NCBI RefSeq assembly: GCF_008831285.2
Contig: NC_045150.1
Coordinates: 16,677,362 to 16,741,361, forward strand
DNA from: Nymphaea colorata
Lineage: Eukaryota; Streptophyta; Magnoliopsida; Nymphaeales; Nymphaeaceae
Length of the DNA stretch: 64,000 nt
Reading direction: 5' to 3'
Below the pieces are notes generated by a model. That model was not told the origin of the DNA. It saw nothing but the letters and a program-made list of their open reading frames with translations, and searched no databases. Shown here in pieces: positions 49,479-61,081 of this stretch. Position 1 is the first letter of the stretch. Every line of letters begins with the position of its first letter. Position numbers and translations under genes: made by a program.

Positions 49479-50895
49479 AATCTGATGGGACCCCGGGTCG
49501 GACTGCCTAAACTAGCTGCCGAATGCCGAACTCCCTTCCCAATGATCTCTTGAGATAGACGCAGAACACAATTAATGGAGACTTATACAACTCGATGCCC
49601 GCCGGACATGCAACCCCGGCTAAAATTTTTCCCCTAGGACGTGTAAACTGGATGGTTTCCCGTAAACCCCAAAGGCCAACTCCTAACTAGACGCAAGGAG
49701 GGAAGAGGCTAGTACAACCGATGCGATACAAATAAGCACTCACCTCACTCAACGCGCATCACATTCACAAGCCAAACCATTCAAGCATGCCTAGTCGAGC
49801 AAACCACGCCCGTAACCCCTAGGTGGTCAAGCAGCCCGTAGGTGTGTCTTCGGCACTCGTGCCTAAGAGGACCTCAGTCGGCCGCAACGCCTTCAAAGGC
49901 GGGCTCAAACAAAATACACCCGATTCCCCGCTCTATAGGGGGAAAGTGTCACCAACCTTCCTGGAGCTAGTCCGGGGTCACGCCTTGACCAAAAAGACCG
50001 GGTCAAGGCACTCAGCAATCAGCCCACTTTGTCATGTGGGTTGAGCCTCAAGCTCGGCTGGAAGGAAGAACGCGCGAGACCTGGTTCGGTTCTCCTTTGC
50101 GCAGTCCCGTCTCAGCTATGCACAGCCGCTAGAGTGGACGTCTTCTTCCGAACGGCCCTTGTTACAGCAACTCGGGTGAACAGGAGAAGGTTTGGCTGGC
50201 AACTCCAAGACAGCCACTGAGAACAGCCGTGAAGAAGAAGTCTGAACGGAGCGTCAAGGGGAGGAGTGCAGCAGCGTCTCCTCGAGCAGGGAACGAAGGT
50301 GCCAAGTCTCTGCTCAGGACAACAAGTGCTCGGGTTCTAGTTCGGCCCTCGGCTCTGTCAACAGAATGGTTTTCTCAGCAACTCTAGCAGCTTCGCCAGA
50401 GGGTGTCTCCTTCTCAGGTACGCACAACAGCATCAACCGAGGGCAGGGAATCTAACTGTGAACCTCCACTCTGCTCGGGAAGGAAGGAAACTCGACAGCA
50501 ATGCTCCCACCGATCAACAGAAACCTTCGGACCCCTGTTCTCTCTGAAACCTACGTCTTTTGGTTTGAAGGAAGCTCTGGTCGTCGCGTCTCCTCCACGG
50601 CAACACCAGCAAACTCGAGACGGATGGGAGAAAGGGGTCTGTCCCGGCTCAGAGTGTGAGGGAGGAGGACTGTGCAGCTGCTCGCCCGATCAACGAAACC
50701 CCAGCTATCGGGTCTCCTTTCCACCGTCTTCAGCAGAGCCTTAACGCCTTCTCCTCAAGATCACAGCAAGGAGCTAGTCACAGCAGGGATTATCAACAAT
50801 AAGGAAAGCACAGGTGAGAGGGGAGAGGAATGCACCAGGCGGGGTGCTTGTCCTGAAGAAAACTCGTTCGGGAAAGCTTGAGGCAGAGCCTCTGT

Positions 50896-53060
50896 TCAAG
50901 TAGTCGTTCGAGGGTTTTGGCTGCGAGCGAACGACGTCTACCAGGAAGTGGCAGTGATGTCCAGCTGATTCTCGTCGATCCGTTGCTGTTCAGAGGGCAC
51001 CAGCACGCTCAGAGGAAGGATGAACACCAAGGAGATGAAGCACGATGCCGTGGAAGCTCAGTTCGTCGAGGAGAAGACCACCCGAACTTGGATTACACAA
51101 TTTCTGCAAACAGGTTACCCGCCAGACCTTTGCTGCTTCAAAAAATCCCCAAAATTCGTAGGGAGCTCCAAAAATGCTGAAATTTGGCTGAGAGGAAGCC
51201 AACATCCAGGGGATTAGACGCCCCAAAAATGGAGGCCAACCGAGCACTTCAGGTCCAAGTCGTTGAGCCCCGAAGTTCGCCAGAAAATCTGAGTCGCCCA
51301 AGAACAGCGTTTCTATTTTCTCAGCAGAATCCAACCTTCCGAACTTCAAATCGGACAAACCACGAGGAATCTCGCCATGAAACCGGTATGGATGGAAAGA
51401 TAATTAAAAAACGAAGAGTTCTAGAGTTAAAACATCACCAGATCCAAAGGGAATCCGAAGATAGAGCCGGATCTTGGGTCGCAGCGGTGACAGGCGGTGA
51501 AACTCGGAAATCACCGCCGATTTTCGCCAGATTCCGTCCGGGATCTCTCACGCCGCCATCCACTGTCGGATCTTCGCGAAACTTGGTGGGTTGAAGCGCA
51601 CGGATGTTAGGAAGAGAATGGCACCGGAGTTGTGATGATCTGACGGTCGGATCTCCGGGAAAGTCGTTGGAAACAGGAAGAGGTTGGTGGTGGAGCTTGT
51701 CAGGAACCAACCGGCGTGTTCTTGCTTTTCCGGCGTCGATTCTCCACCAAATCCGAAAGTTCCAAAAGCAAACTTGTAGCTGACTTCGAGTGGAGTGGAA
51801 GCAAAAGCCCCAAAAGATCTCGCCGATTTGGAGTCCGATCGAGGAGAAAGAAGCGTCGACTTGCTGAGGCCTGCACGCTTTCTATTCTGCCTGAAACTTC
51901 TCCTTATCGCAGAAATCTGTCGTTGAGGAAGACCAGAAGCTAGAACGGTCGTCTAGACGCGTTCTCCTTGGCTCGCCAAGCCCACCCTCTCGGTTTGGTC
52001 GTGATCACCAACCGGCGATGGGTTCGCAGTTCGTGTGAGTTGGGGACGACGACGGAGGTTGAAGAGCCCGCCGGTTCTTCAAACCTGTGAGCTCCCGGTG
52101 GAGAAACACTAGAGGAGGTTGAGAAGAGGGGAAGATCACCGCTGTGATCTTCGGTTTCAGAGAAAGAGCTTGAACAAGCTCTCGGGTGAAGAAGGAGGCG
52201 GCCCCTGAAGACGCTTCTCTCATTCAAAAACATTACTCAAAATCCATTACATAACTTACCCGAGCACTGTAGCATTATCTATTTATACTGTAACGCGTAC
52301 CGGGACGGTCTAAGTCTCGTCCCAGGTCGGCGCATGAACCGGGTCGATACACCAACGTATCGAGCTAAACTCCTAGAACTAGGAACCGGTTTCAGAAAAC
52401 CGATTCGTTACAAAAATCGAGCCGTCTCGGTCCGTCTCAGTCACTGAACCGGTTCGGTCTAAAGGGTGGATCCTGATCCACGGATCTGCTCTGTCGCTCC
52501 TGCTCCAGGACCCGCTCCGAATCTGACTGAATCTGGATCAACTGTTCGGGTCTGGATCTCCTGTATCGAATCCATGGTCAAACCTGGTCCGCTGCGCACC
52601 TCTGGTCAAACCTGTCTGTGCTCTGGTAAACGGACCGCTGGGCTCGATCAAATGGAATGAACTGGGCTCGGTGGTGCTGAGATGGGCTCGGGGGATAACC
52701 TCCCTAGCCTTTCTGAAGGCATCTGGAACACGAACCATAGCCTCACAATGAATCTCGGCAGGGGCTGGGCAAGGCTGTCGGTAGAAAATAACCTCCCTGT
52801 GATTTTCGAGAGGGGCTAGACGGTGACTGCGGCAATCCTGCATCGCCCGGTGGAGCTCGGCGCTCGTCCTGCGCGTGGCAGAGCCTGGCGCGGCCCGCTC
52901 GGCGGTCTCGCCCTTGCCCGACTGGCCTGTCGGCATCCGGCGTGCGGCAGCGCTTGGCGCGGCCTGGCGCGCGGCGACACCCTGTCTTGGCTGGCCCGGC
53001 AGCGTCGTCTGCCCTTCTCGGCGCCTGTCTCCTCTGCGGCCAATGCTGTCGGCCGTCTGT
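50896..53060 (-). repeat. Single in-LTR copy of the satellite monomer (2165 bp)
   Basis: Collinear with array monomers over its whole length. It is bounded by TCTGT at 50891-50895 on the left and TCTGT at 53056-53060 on the right. In the array these two edges are joined at TCTGT, which suggests the founder tandem junction formed at this 5 bp repeat. It is full length across the GC-rich block and lacks the 39 bp deletion. Confidence 0.88.
52280..52481 (-). promoter_or_regulatory. LTR promoter: TATA box plus palindrome cluster
   Basis: On the minus strand TATAAATA is at 52287-52280, flanked in most monomers by two GCTACAGT copies. Upstream of it lie, in order, CGGGACG/CGTCCC arms (52301-52323), CGATAC/GTATCG (52345-52362), CCTAGAACTAGG (52372-52383), AACCGGTT (52384-52391), GAACCGGTTC (52446-52455) and GTGGATCCTGATCCAC (52466-52481). 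Most are kept in the array copies. They look like binding sites for dimeric transcription factors; none is identified. Confidence 0.6.
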
Positions 53061-53350
53061 CTGGCCTGGGCTGCGGCAGCTGGCTCGGCCACGCCTGTCT
53101 GCACCTCCTGGTCACTCCGGCGCTCGTCCTGGCTGCGGCCAGCGCTCCAGCCCTCGGCAGCTCGCTCGGCCACGCCCGGCAGCCTCTCCTGGTCCACCCG
53201 GTGGTCGTCCTGGCCGCGGCCAGCGCCCTCGTCCTCGGCAGCTGGCTCGGCCACGTCCGGCAGTGCCTCCTGGCCGTCCTGGCAGTCGTCCTCCACGCAG
53301 CAAGCTCGTCCATCGTCTGCGGCTAGCTCGGCCACGTTCGGTGGCTGCGA
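53061..53350. repeat. 81 bp tandem repeat in U3 (about 3.5 copies)
   Basis: CTCGGCCACG recurs at 53084, 53165, 53246 and 53327, exactly 81 bp apart, within GC-rich diverged copies. Because 81 is a multiple of three, the minus-strand frame stays open through it with a 27-residue repeat. It lies in the LTR just outside the satellite monomer and is absent from the array. Confidence 0.85.
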
Positions 53351-53630
53351 GGCAGCCTCGGCCGACAGTGGCTGGTCTGGTAGGGCCGTGTGGTGTGCTG
53401 CGGCGCTGGGTGGAGCGTCTTCAGTGCTATGACCTGCATCCACAAGGGTTAGTACAGCCCCTAAACCTCATACGTCGTATGGCCTCGTCACACCCTCACT
53501 AAGCCTCTCGGGCTCTCCTGGCGACAAAGGGATTGCACAGTCGAGCATTGCGTTCCGGGTCGTGGGTAGTAGGTGGCATTCGGCAGCGAGTGAGGCTTAT
53601 CCCGGCCTAGTCCTAGGCAGGGCCGTATCA

Positions 53631-55432
53631 GGCCCTCTCAACAGACAACAAGAACAAAGACGGGAGCAATCAAAGAGAAGAGAAGCATACTAGAGGATCA
53701 AAATATATTATGAAGTTTTCTATAGCCCACAACTTCTTGTCTTTAGAAAGTGCCCAAAAATACTTTGAGAACAAATGCATTTAATTAGTAACTGGATCAC
53801 CTTTCCCTATGCGTTTCAAATTTCTTTGGGGCCTCAACTATACGTTTAGATTTCTTAACCTTAAACAAGAAAAATGATCTATGCCTTGACAATCAACTAA
53901 GGATCAATGACTTGTCCATGTTTTCGAAACATTTTTGGAAGACTAGCAATTTTGCCTTTTTTTTTTTAGGAAAACATTACAAGCGTCTCTAACCACTTAA
54001 AGAAAAGTCATCACTTACCGAAGGAGTTCTTTGTGGTCTGTACACAGCATAAGAACAGTACACCCCCCGTTGCGCGATAACGATTACTGCTTGTAAAGTT
54101 GAGAGGAATGATGTTGATGATGCCCGGAAAGCTCATGGAATGGACGAAGGGGAGGAAAGTGGGAAAAGTTGGGAAAGAGAAACTTTATTGGTGAAAGAAA
54201 TAATAACAAAAGACAAAAATACGTGAGAAGGGAAGGAAAAAATATAAAGGCATTTACCTCACTATAAAAAATTAAAATCCTCATTCTATCTTCGAATTAT
54301 GGGGGGAAAATATCAGAAATCTCAAATGACCAATAACATCATTTGAGAGATTAAACTGCAAAAGAAGACAGAACCCTCTCACTTATACACATACCAAAAA
54401 AAATATAGTGTCCACTTGCTACAAATATTAATCACCTAATACTTGCTACCAATATTAATCACTTAATATAGTTAGTTATTGATCACCTTATATATTTCTT
54501 TCTTACACTTGCTAGGAAAGGCAACCAGTAAAATATAGCGTCCATCAAGATCGTTATTATGGTGTCTCTTTAGGATGAGTGAAAGGGAATCCACTACGAA
54601 GTGAGAGGCCCAAGCCTTCCATCTTTGGCGAGACTGGGGCAACCTGTTTTTAAGATTGGGTGTCATCTCCTTTTAAGAAAAACACCAGACCCTACCCTTT
54701 CCAATAAAAATAAAAGGATCAGGGGATACTTATTTTTGTGAAGGGAACACTCTCTATCCGGTTTTCAAAAAAATGATTTTTTATTGGTTATGCAATTTGG
54801 GATTAGAGTACCTTTATATAAAAAGATTGACCAGAATTTTAAAGAATATCCTGTTAAAAGAACCGTGAAATCGAAAGACATATCCTGTCAAAAAATAAGA
54901 GCAAGTTATTATATATTAATTTAAAGGAAGAGCTCGGTGCCTGAGTACGTCTCTTTCTCTTAAACAAACTAATTGAACTTTGTGCCAACATTGTAACATA
55001 ACGGTATTGTAGCTGAATCGGTTTGTTCACCAATTAACACAGCATGTTGACCGATGCGTATCGTTAAATACAGTTCGATCTTATGAATTTCAAAAAGAGG
55101 TTAGGGAAAAAGAATTGACAGTTGAAGAACAGCCAGGATTTCCGGACGACTGAAGAGAAATTTACTCTGCTGGTTGCTTTGAAAATGTTTTACTATGATA
55201 TAACAAAACCAGCGCATCATATATACTTCTATTTTCGTCAAAACCGAAGAACACCGGTTCATTAGAAAGACTAAGAGATAACAGCAAGTACTGCAACAGC
55301 TAGAAGATGAACCACAAAATACAGACGACTTCATGAACTAAACAGGCCTTGTTGCTTAAGATCAAGGCCTACGAAAAATACGTAGAGACAAAAAAGGAGC
55401 TTTTGATGCATGGTTTAACATTCTCTACTTAA
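53631..55432. other. Intergenic, AT-rich, no gene seen
   Basis: Composition changes sharply from GC-rich LTR to AT-rich DNA at 53630/53631. I find no convincing reading frame, tRNA or element boundary here apart from the short 27 bp repeat. The only ORFs are short and low-complexity. Confidence 0.7.
54415..54468. repeat. 27 bp tandem duplication
   Basis: Two adjacent 27 bp copies beginning ACTTGCTAC at 54415 and 54442, with two mismatches. Confidence 0.8.
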
Positions 55433-55438
55433 TTTATT
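55433..55438 (-). terminator. Poly(A) signal of the dirigent gene
   Basis: AATAAA on the minus strand, 67 bp beyond the stop codon of the dirigent gene, a plausible near-upstream element for 3' end formation. Confidence 0.6.
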
Positions 55439-55504
55439 CCAGCTAGAGCTCTGCTGCAGCTTCTTCCAAGTCCTAACAGCAGTAAGCAGAAGGCGAGACA
55501 TGTT

Positions 55505-56080
55505 CTAGTAATGAATGACGACAACATTATACTCAACAACCGCAGTTTGGCTAGTGAAGGAATGAGTCCTCGCTATTGCATAGCCGCGAGCGAGCCGGAA
55601 GGTGCCGGTTCCTCCGACCACCGGCATCTCCCTCACCTTGTGAAAAACAGCATTCCTTCCCAGTATACTAAGGGTGCTTCCTTTGTGCTCTCCGTCCAGA
55701 AACACGTAATCAACCGCCATGAGCAGGCTCGATTCTTGCAGGCTCGACAAGGCATAGAGTCCTTGAGCTCTGCCTATCAATTTCGAAGTCGGGTCTGGGC
55801 CTTCCGTCAGGGGGTCGTCCATCATCCTGATAAGGCCAAACTGGGTGGCTGAAGCGTTTGCTGTCGGCGCAGCTCTGGTTATGGACACTGCAGTTTGGTT
55901 CTGCCCACTGACTGTGTCGTGGAAGTAGAAATGAAGGTGGCTTACTCTCTGTGCGCCCAGAGATTTGGGTGCTTGAAGGTCTTTCCGGAACCAGCTGCCT
56001 CTTTTGGCAGCAGCAAACTGGAGACTAATAAGGGTGAAGAAGATAAGAAAGAGTGCAGCATTTCTAAGTAGCTTGACCAT
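55505..56080 (-). CDS. Dirigent family protein
   Basis: 191 codons with no intron, the usual form for this family. Residues 1-25 are a hydrophobic signal peptide (cut likely after AAA25), so the protein is secreted to the apoplast. The dirigent domain fills ~45-190 with family motifs HLHFYFHDTVSG (48-59), DDPLT then KLIGRAQGLY (88-109), VDYVFLDGEHKGSTLSILGRN (123-143, in two adjoining parts) and GGTGTFRLARGYA (156-168). Possible N-glycosylation sites are N61 and N75. Dirigent proteins form beta-barrel trimers that steer the stereochemistry of phenoxy-radical coupling in lignan and related synthesis; many members have no known substrate and I cannot assign a subfamily with certainty. The frame is undamaged and has its own TATA box and poly(A) signal, so it looks functional. 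Its 3' end faces the retrotransposon LTR 1.9 kb away. Confidence 0.95.
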   Translation of the reverse strand: MVKLLRNAALFLIFFTLISLQFAAAKRGSWFRKDLQAPKSLGAQRVSHLHFYFHDTVSGQNQTAVSITRAAPTANASATQFGLIRMMDDPLTEGPDPTSKLIGRAQGLYALSSLQESSLLMAVDYVFLDGEHKGSTLSILGRNAVFHKVREMPVVGGTGTFRLARGYAIARTHSFTSQTAVVEYNVVVIHY

Positions 56081-56130
56081 TATGCCTGTGAGGTTTGGTG
56101 TTGCTAAGAATACTGCCTACTATGGCTTTT

Positions 56131-56137
56131 ACTTATA
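56131..56137 (-). promoter_or_regulatory. TATA box of the dirigent gene
   Basis: TATAAGT on the minus strand, about 50 bp before the ATG at 56080, followed by AAAGCC. A CT-rich microsatellite (56139-56166) lies just upstream. This spacing implies a 5' UTR of about 20 nt. Confidence 0.6.
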
Positions 56138-56166
56138 CAGTCTCTTGCTCTCTCTCCCTCTCTCAA

Positions 56167-59100
56167 CGAGTACATAGACACATATATAAAATATGAATTG
56201 GAAAAAGTTACTTATTTGTTTTTATGCCTCATTTTTTTCAAAGTCATCATTAATTTTTCATTTTGTTTTTTTACCATCGTTGCCTTTCTCAAAAGAGTTT
56301 TTCTTTTTTTTTCTCTCTTTACCCACGCTTCCTCCCACTCTCATCATTACACCCACCGTCTATCCTCATATCATTCATTTTCTGTGTCGCTTTTATCTCT
56401 CCTCACCCACGCTCTTCCTCCCTTATCATCTTTTCTCTCACAACCGTTTTCCTTTTCTCCTCTCACTTTCTACGGAAGCTTAATCAAATGCCATTAAGGT
56501 CATGCGGGTCAGATGCCTACCTCTAGTTTTGAGCTCTCAAAAACCCTATGGTTGGAGTGATAACCCTATGGTGAGAGTGAGGGTTTTGATTTTTCCTTTT
56601 GGCTCGAGTGATGGTTCCTTGGTTCTTTGCTTAGAACCCTCGCTCATGCTGCTCAAAACCAAGAACCCTTCTTGCTGAACCTTTGTTTGATGGCTCACTT
56701 GCCCACTCGCTTCATTGACAAAATCTATGATCTGTTTTTTTCTTTTTAAAAAAAAAAGTTTTTGTCTTTTGCTTTATCTTTAGAGAACTCTAAAACTCTC
56801 ATTATCACGCATATCAGCTATCTCTACTAGAAAATATAGCAAGAAAGAAAGAAATCGTCATAAATGAGTTAAATGAGTCCGACTCGAGTGAGGCTAAGTT
56901 CCTTCATTGTCAACCGAGTCGAGTTCAGGCTAACTTTTAAAGGCACAGCAAATGCTTAAGTGCTTTTGTAAACAAACAGGACAAGAAAAAGGGACTCTCT
57001 CCCCATCAACCTTTCCTCTCTTTCAATCGACGTAATTGATGTCTCAATTTCTCCTACATTCTAGTTTCTCTTCTCTTGCATTCTCCCTCCTTCATGCCCT
57101 CCTCTCCCTCCATTCTCTTGCATCCATACATCTTTTCTTAAATTTCTGAATTCTCTCTCTATTTCTCTTCTATTAGCCCTCTTTCGGCCTGCTCTTCTCC
57201 CCTCCCAGGTAGCAAGGAAACCAGCCAACAAAAACTGAGGCTTACTCATCCATCTGAACTACATGATCGGGCAGTTAGGCTTGATGATAAGCTGGGTACT
57301 TGTCCAGATGACTGCATGAGGCATTTGGCATAAATGCCTCTCTTTGCCTCTGATTCTTTTGGTTCTCTTTGTCCATCTTGGTTGATATCTCCCTTGTCCA
57401 CAGTATCACTGTTCGCTTGACGTTGGCCAGCCTCATTGAGTACTCACCACCTGCTGGAGCAGCCGATTGCTTCATAAGCTGCTGGAGCAAAGATCTGGGA
57501 AAATGATGTGCGCTCCCAATCCCATTTGTCCTAACAAACTTACGTATTCTATTTCTGCATTTGCTAACCATGCTGAGTGGGATTAACTGTTTCTTTGTCA
57601 TTTCTATAAATTTGCTTGAAGATTTGATAGACAGAATTATGAGAACTATTGGTTTAGCTAATTACTCTTCTTTTCAAATATGACTTTTTGTCTTTTTTTT
57701 TTTTTGCAAATTTCATTTTGTTAAGATTTGTTCTCGTTATGGATAAATTGTGGGAGCTATCTTATCTTCAAATTGAAATTTTTTAACTATACTCATCTTT
57801 GTTCATTGTGTGGGATTCTGAGAGATGGGATTTGACTTGTCAATACGAGGTCTGACCGTTCTTGGCATCTTTACTAAGGGTAATCAAACAAATGACAAAA
57901 CTAAATGTTCAGTTTTATAAGTCTAAATGTCATATTAAACATAAGAAAGCAAATGTACCCTAATTTTGAAATTATGTATGCTTAAAACTTTAAGTAGATC
58001 TCAGAAATAGACTTATAAATAATAAGAATTCAGTCTTGATGTCAGTTCATGTTCAAATAATCATATATTAGTGCAAATCGATGTTCAAAATTTAATATGA
58101 TGTATGCAAAAACTTGGTCATGTAGACCAGGAGTCTGGTCTCTACTTGGACTTGAGTATAGGATGAGGACCTATCTAGAGAAAATAGGATCTGTACCCAA
58201 ATCTTGTAATAAGTAGGAGAGAATCTTGTATTCACTTGAAATATGAGACATCATAAAACTCTAAAATATCATATCATGTTATGGAAATTCATGATTCAAA
58301 ATCCAAGGTCAATGATTGAGTAAATGTGATCTTGTATTCACAATTGGATCTTCTAAAATTCTAAATTTGTGAGAATAGATTCAAATTTGATGATTACATG
58401 GTTCAAATTTCTTCTATGGAATATAATCCTAAGATTATGATCCAAAGTTCATTATGTAAAATCTATAATCCACAATCCAAAACTTGAGATCCATGATCCA
58501 AAATCTAAGATTTGAGATCCAAATCCTATATATTCATGACCTGAAATTTGTGATTCAAGACTCATTATGTGAAATTTGATAAAAAAATATGAAGTCCAGG
58601 ATAAAAAAAAATATTAAGATCCAAAATAGGAAATCCATAATAGGAAATCAATAATTTGACAATTATGATCCAAAATCCAAGACCGAAGTTATAAACTCCA
58701 ATTCTTGAGATAAAAAATCCCATGTAATTGATTTGGGTTTAGTATCAATGTTTACATCAATATAAGGTTCATGATTTAAATCTAATGTCTCGAATTGAGA
58801 TCAAAGGTCCAAATATGCTAAGGGTAGGACGGTGAAGAGAACTGGGTTCAGTCTTGCCTACACTCGGTTTAAACCTACCTAGCAATAGGTTTTACTGTTG
58901 CAAATGTGTTTGGTCTTGGTCAAGACATGATATAAGCTTCATTCATTTCATATAAATGAGTGTTAAAGATATTTGAGTAGATATAGGTTATAAGACAAGT
59001 TTGCCTATGTTTGGACTCTATACTACGTGGCCTAGGGTTTTTGAAATTATCTTAAATACTAATTTTTAAAACATTTTACAAAACTATGATTTGAAATTAT

Positions 59101-59208
59101 TCTTTTACGAGGAACAAGCTGGATTTAGGGTTTTCACATACTTGAGCTATGCACATAGAGTATGCTACTAAGCTAACCTAGTCTTTTTCAGATAAGAGGT
59201 ACACGTGA
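56167..59208. other. Intergenic, no gene supported
   Basis: The region contains long pyrimidine-rich tracts (56220-56470 and 57000-57200) and AT-rich sequence. From about 58260 to 58800 it holds degenerate repeats built on ATGATCCAAAATCC-like words. A 108-codon minus-strand frame at 57601-57275 has no domain I recognise and no clear promoter, so I do not call it a gene. Confidence 0.6.
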
Positions 59209-59328
59209 GTGCAAAATGATCAGTGCATGTTAAAATAAATGTATAATGGTGCAAAATGATCAGTGAATGTTAAAATAAATGTATAATGGTGCAAAATGAT
59301 CAGTGCATGTTAAAATAAATGTATAATG
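59209..59328. repeat. 40 bp tandem repeat, 3 copies
   Basis: Copies start GTGCAAAATGATCAG at 59209, 59249 and 59289. They are nearly identical, with one G/T-type position (GTGCATG versus GTGAATG) in the middle copy. Confidence 0.93.
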
Positions 59329-60354
59329 TATGAGAAATACGATCTATTATAAATGATGCTAAAACAAAAGCAAGAAATTGCAAAATTGAAAATGAAAAAA
59401 GAGAGATAAACATACCAGACCGAGTGTCACGGGCTGACTCTTTCAGTACGTGCGCCAAAGAACTGTACAGACTAGACTCTAAACACAAGGAAACACCAAG
59501 AATTTATGCATTAAATTCTCTTAAGAATGGAATTATAAATTGAAAACAAAAAAGAAATGTTAAATGAAAAAGAGATGTAGGCTCCTTGAGGTAGGCTCGT
59601 TGACATTTTAAAGTCATGAACATGAGCCTCACACGAACCCTTATCTTCTTTTTTTTTTGAAAGATTTAATCGTTTTGGATGAAAATTTAAAATCTAATTT
59701 TGTTGAAAATGGTCCTGAATATGAAAACAATTTTTTATTTGATTTATATATGGATCAAAATCATTTGGATACAGATTAAAATATCTGATTATTGGCAAAT
59801 GAGTTCTGAACCTTGGGTTTAATATGGGATGTTGGGTAGGACCTAGTACGGATCTGAAATCTAATTTGGGTTCAAATATAACTTGATTAAGTTTATATTC
59901 GGGTATGCGATCCAATTTTATTTAAGAACCAGTTTGTTGAGATATGAAAATTCATTGAAAATGGGTCCTTTTAAACATGCATTTATGAAACAGATTATGA
60001 ATTTTGAGAGCTAGCTTGGATATTAATTTGAGAAATCAGGTTTGAGGAAATTGGCTTGAATTGGATATTCTTGGATTTGGATTTGAAATCTATATATTTG
60101 GATCTCAAAATAGGAGTTTGGAAAAATTGGACTTGTTTAATAAAATGAGATTGGATATGATCTTAAAAACCATACTGGATTATAAAATTAAGATTCTGGA
60201 TTTCAAAACCATTTGAAAACATTGTTAATATGGCTATAGGTCCAGCTAGAATCAATTGAAAGAGTGAGCCTTGGACAAAAGAGGCGTCGTGAAAGGAGAA
60301 CATGACCATGTATTTATTTTATCCTCTAGATGCCAGCCCAAAAGTTATCACCAT
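59329..60354. other. Intergenic, degenerate AT-rich sequence
   Basis: No gene seen. The second half (59700-60230) is a loose succession of TTTGGATTTGAAATC-like words on the plus strand, similar in style to 62650-63230. Confidence 0.55.
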
Positions 60355-60612
60355 TTTTTTTTAAGCCGGGGTTGGTCCAATAATATATTGGGCTGACCTA
60401 GGTCGGCTCGATGGGGCTCGATTTGACTTGATTATTTTTTTAATTTTTTATTATTTTTATTTTATAATAAAATATCTAAAATATTTATTTTATATTTTAA
60501 AAATAAATTTTTTTTATTTTAATCCGAACATGAACTCAGATATCTATAAGGTCTTGACCCAAACTCAGGTTTTCAAAATCGTGCCAACTCGGGCCGGCCC
60601 CATGCAGCTCTA
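60355..60612 (-). mobile_element. Possible degraded hAT-type non-autonomous element
   Basis: Read on the minus strand it starts TAGAGCTGCATGGGGCCGGC, like the TAGAGCTG-plus-GGGCCGGCC ends of common plant hAT MITEs. It has an AT-rich middle and a GC-rich other side (60364-60420). I find no matching terminal repeat or 8 bp duplication on the left, so it is truncated or the call is wrong. Confidence 0.3.
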
Positions 60613-61081
60613 ATATTAAGGCTAGCAGATTTTTTTTTTTCTTTTTCTTCCACAGAACGTTACCTTTTCGTTCATTTCATATATAGGGATAGCATATCAT
60701 CACTTATCACGTCCTTCTCTTGTCCCATCACAACACAACATATATGTCTGAAATGAAGCTCCATAACTTATGTCCCTGTTTTCCTTCACATAACTCTTTC
60801 ACACAAAGGATTGTCATCATGAGTATGCACGTATGTTTACTTTTCTTTTACTTTAAATGCATGAATGGTATGGCATGTTAGTTAAGTAAATCATGAAGGC
60901 ATGAACCCATGAAAACCATATGCATGTCCGGTTAGATTCTTTTGCTGTAAATCTAAACATTTGTGTTGAAATCATTTGAGACTGCTTATGCCATGTACAA
61001 TGATGATGTGATGTTTCTTCTCATGTATGCATTTTGGTTGTTCATGTTGATAAAGGTACACATGCATTTACCCACATTTCT
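60613..61081. other. Intergenic, no gene seen
   Basis: AT-rich sequence with a poly-T tract at 60630-60641 and no recognisable gene or repeat. Confidence 0.6.

Larger units (their letters stand above)
35522..53630 (-). mobile_element. Damaged Ty3/Gypsy retrotransposon (host of the nested insertion)
   Basis: Read on the minus strand, the order is a 5' LTR (53630 to 49483), a primer-binding site (49478 to 49467), then gag starting at 49443. Gag is interrupted by the younger element at 48908/37061, resumes at 37060 and stops abruptly at 35522 against the satellite. No protease, reverse transcriptase or integrase region is present in the window. Either the element was non-autonomous or everything from late gag to the 3' LTR was deleted. 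LTR termini and gag are clearly related to the inserted element at 37061-48908, so both belong to one Tekay/Del-like lineage. The left flank and the other target duplication cannot be seen. Confidence 0.85.
49483..53630 (-). repeat. 5' LTR of the damaged element (4148 bp), source of the satellite monomer
   Basis: On the minus strand it begins TGATACGG at 53630 and ends CCCATCA at 49483. Both ends resemble the LTR of the intact chromovirus (shared TAGGACTAGGCCGGGA near the start and GGGAAGGGAGTTCGGCATTC near the end). Its middle, 50896-53060, is one copy of the satellite monomer. The outer parts, 49483-50890 and 53061-53630, are not seen between array copies. TATA position is comparable in the two LTR types (about 1.34 kb from the start here, 0.86 kb in the other), so the monomer is a native part of this LTR and not a later insertion. 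No gene is seen in 49483-50890. Confidence 0.88.

Noticed and set aside
52538-53443. 301-codon minus-strand frame in the damaged element's LTR
   Set aside because: It spans the 81 bp repeat and the satellite GC-rich block and matches no known domain. An LTR-encoded protein is possible but unsupported.
56880-56950. GAGTCCGACTCGAGTG / ACCGAGTCGAGTTC as MITE ends
   Set aside because: The two motifs are only partly complementary and no flanking target duplication was found.
57275-57601. 108-codon minus-strand frame
   Set aside because: No recognisable domain, no promoter or poly(A) signal that I can place, and surrounding sequence is pyrimidine-rich and AT-rich intergenic DNA.
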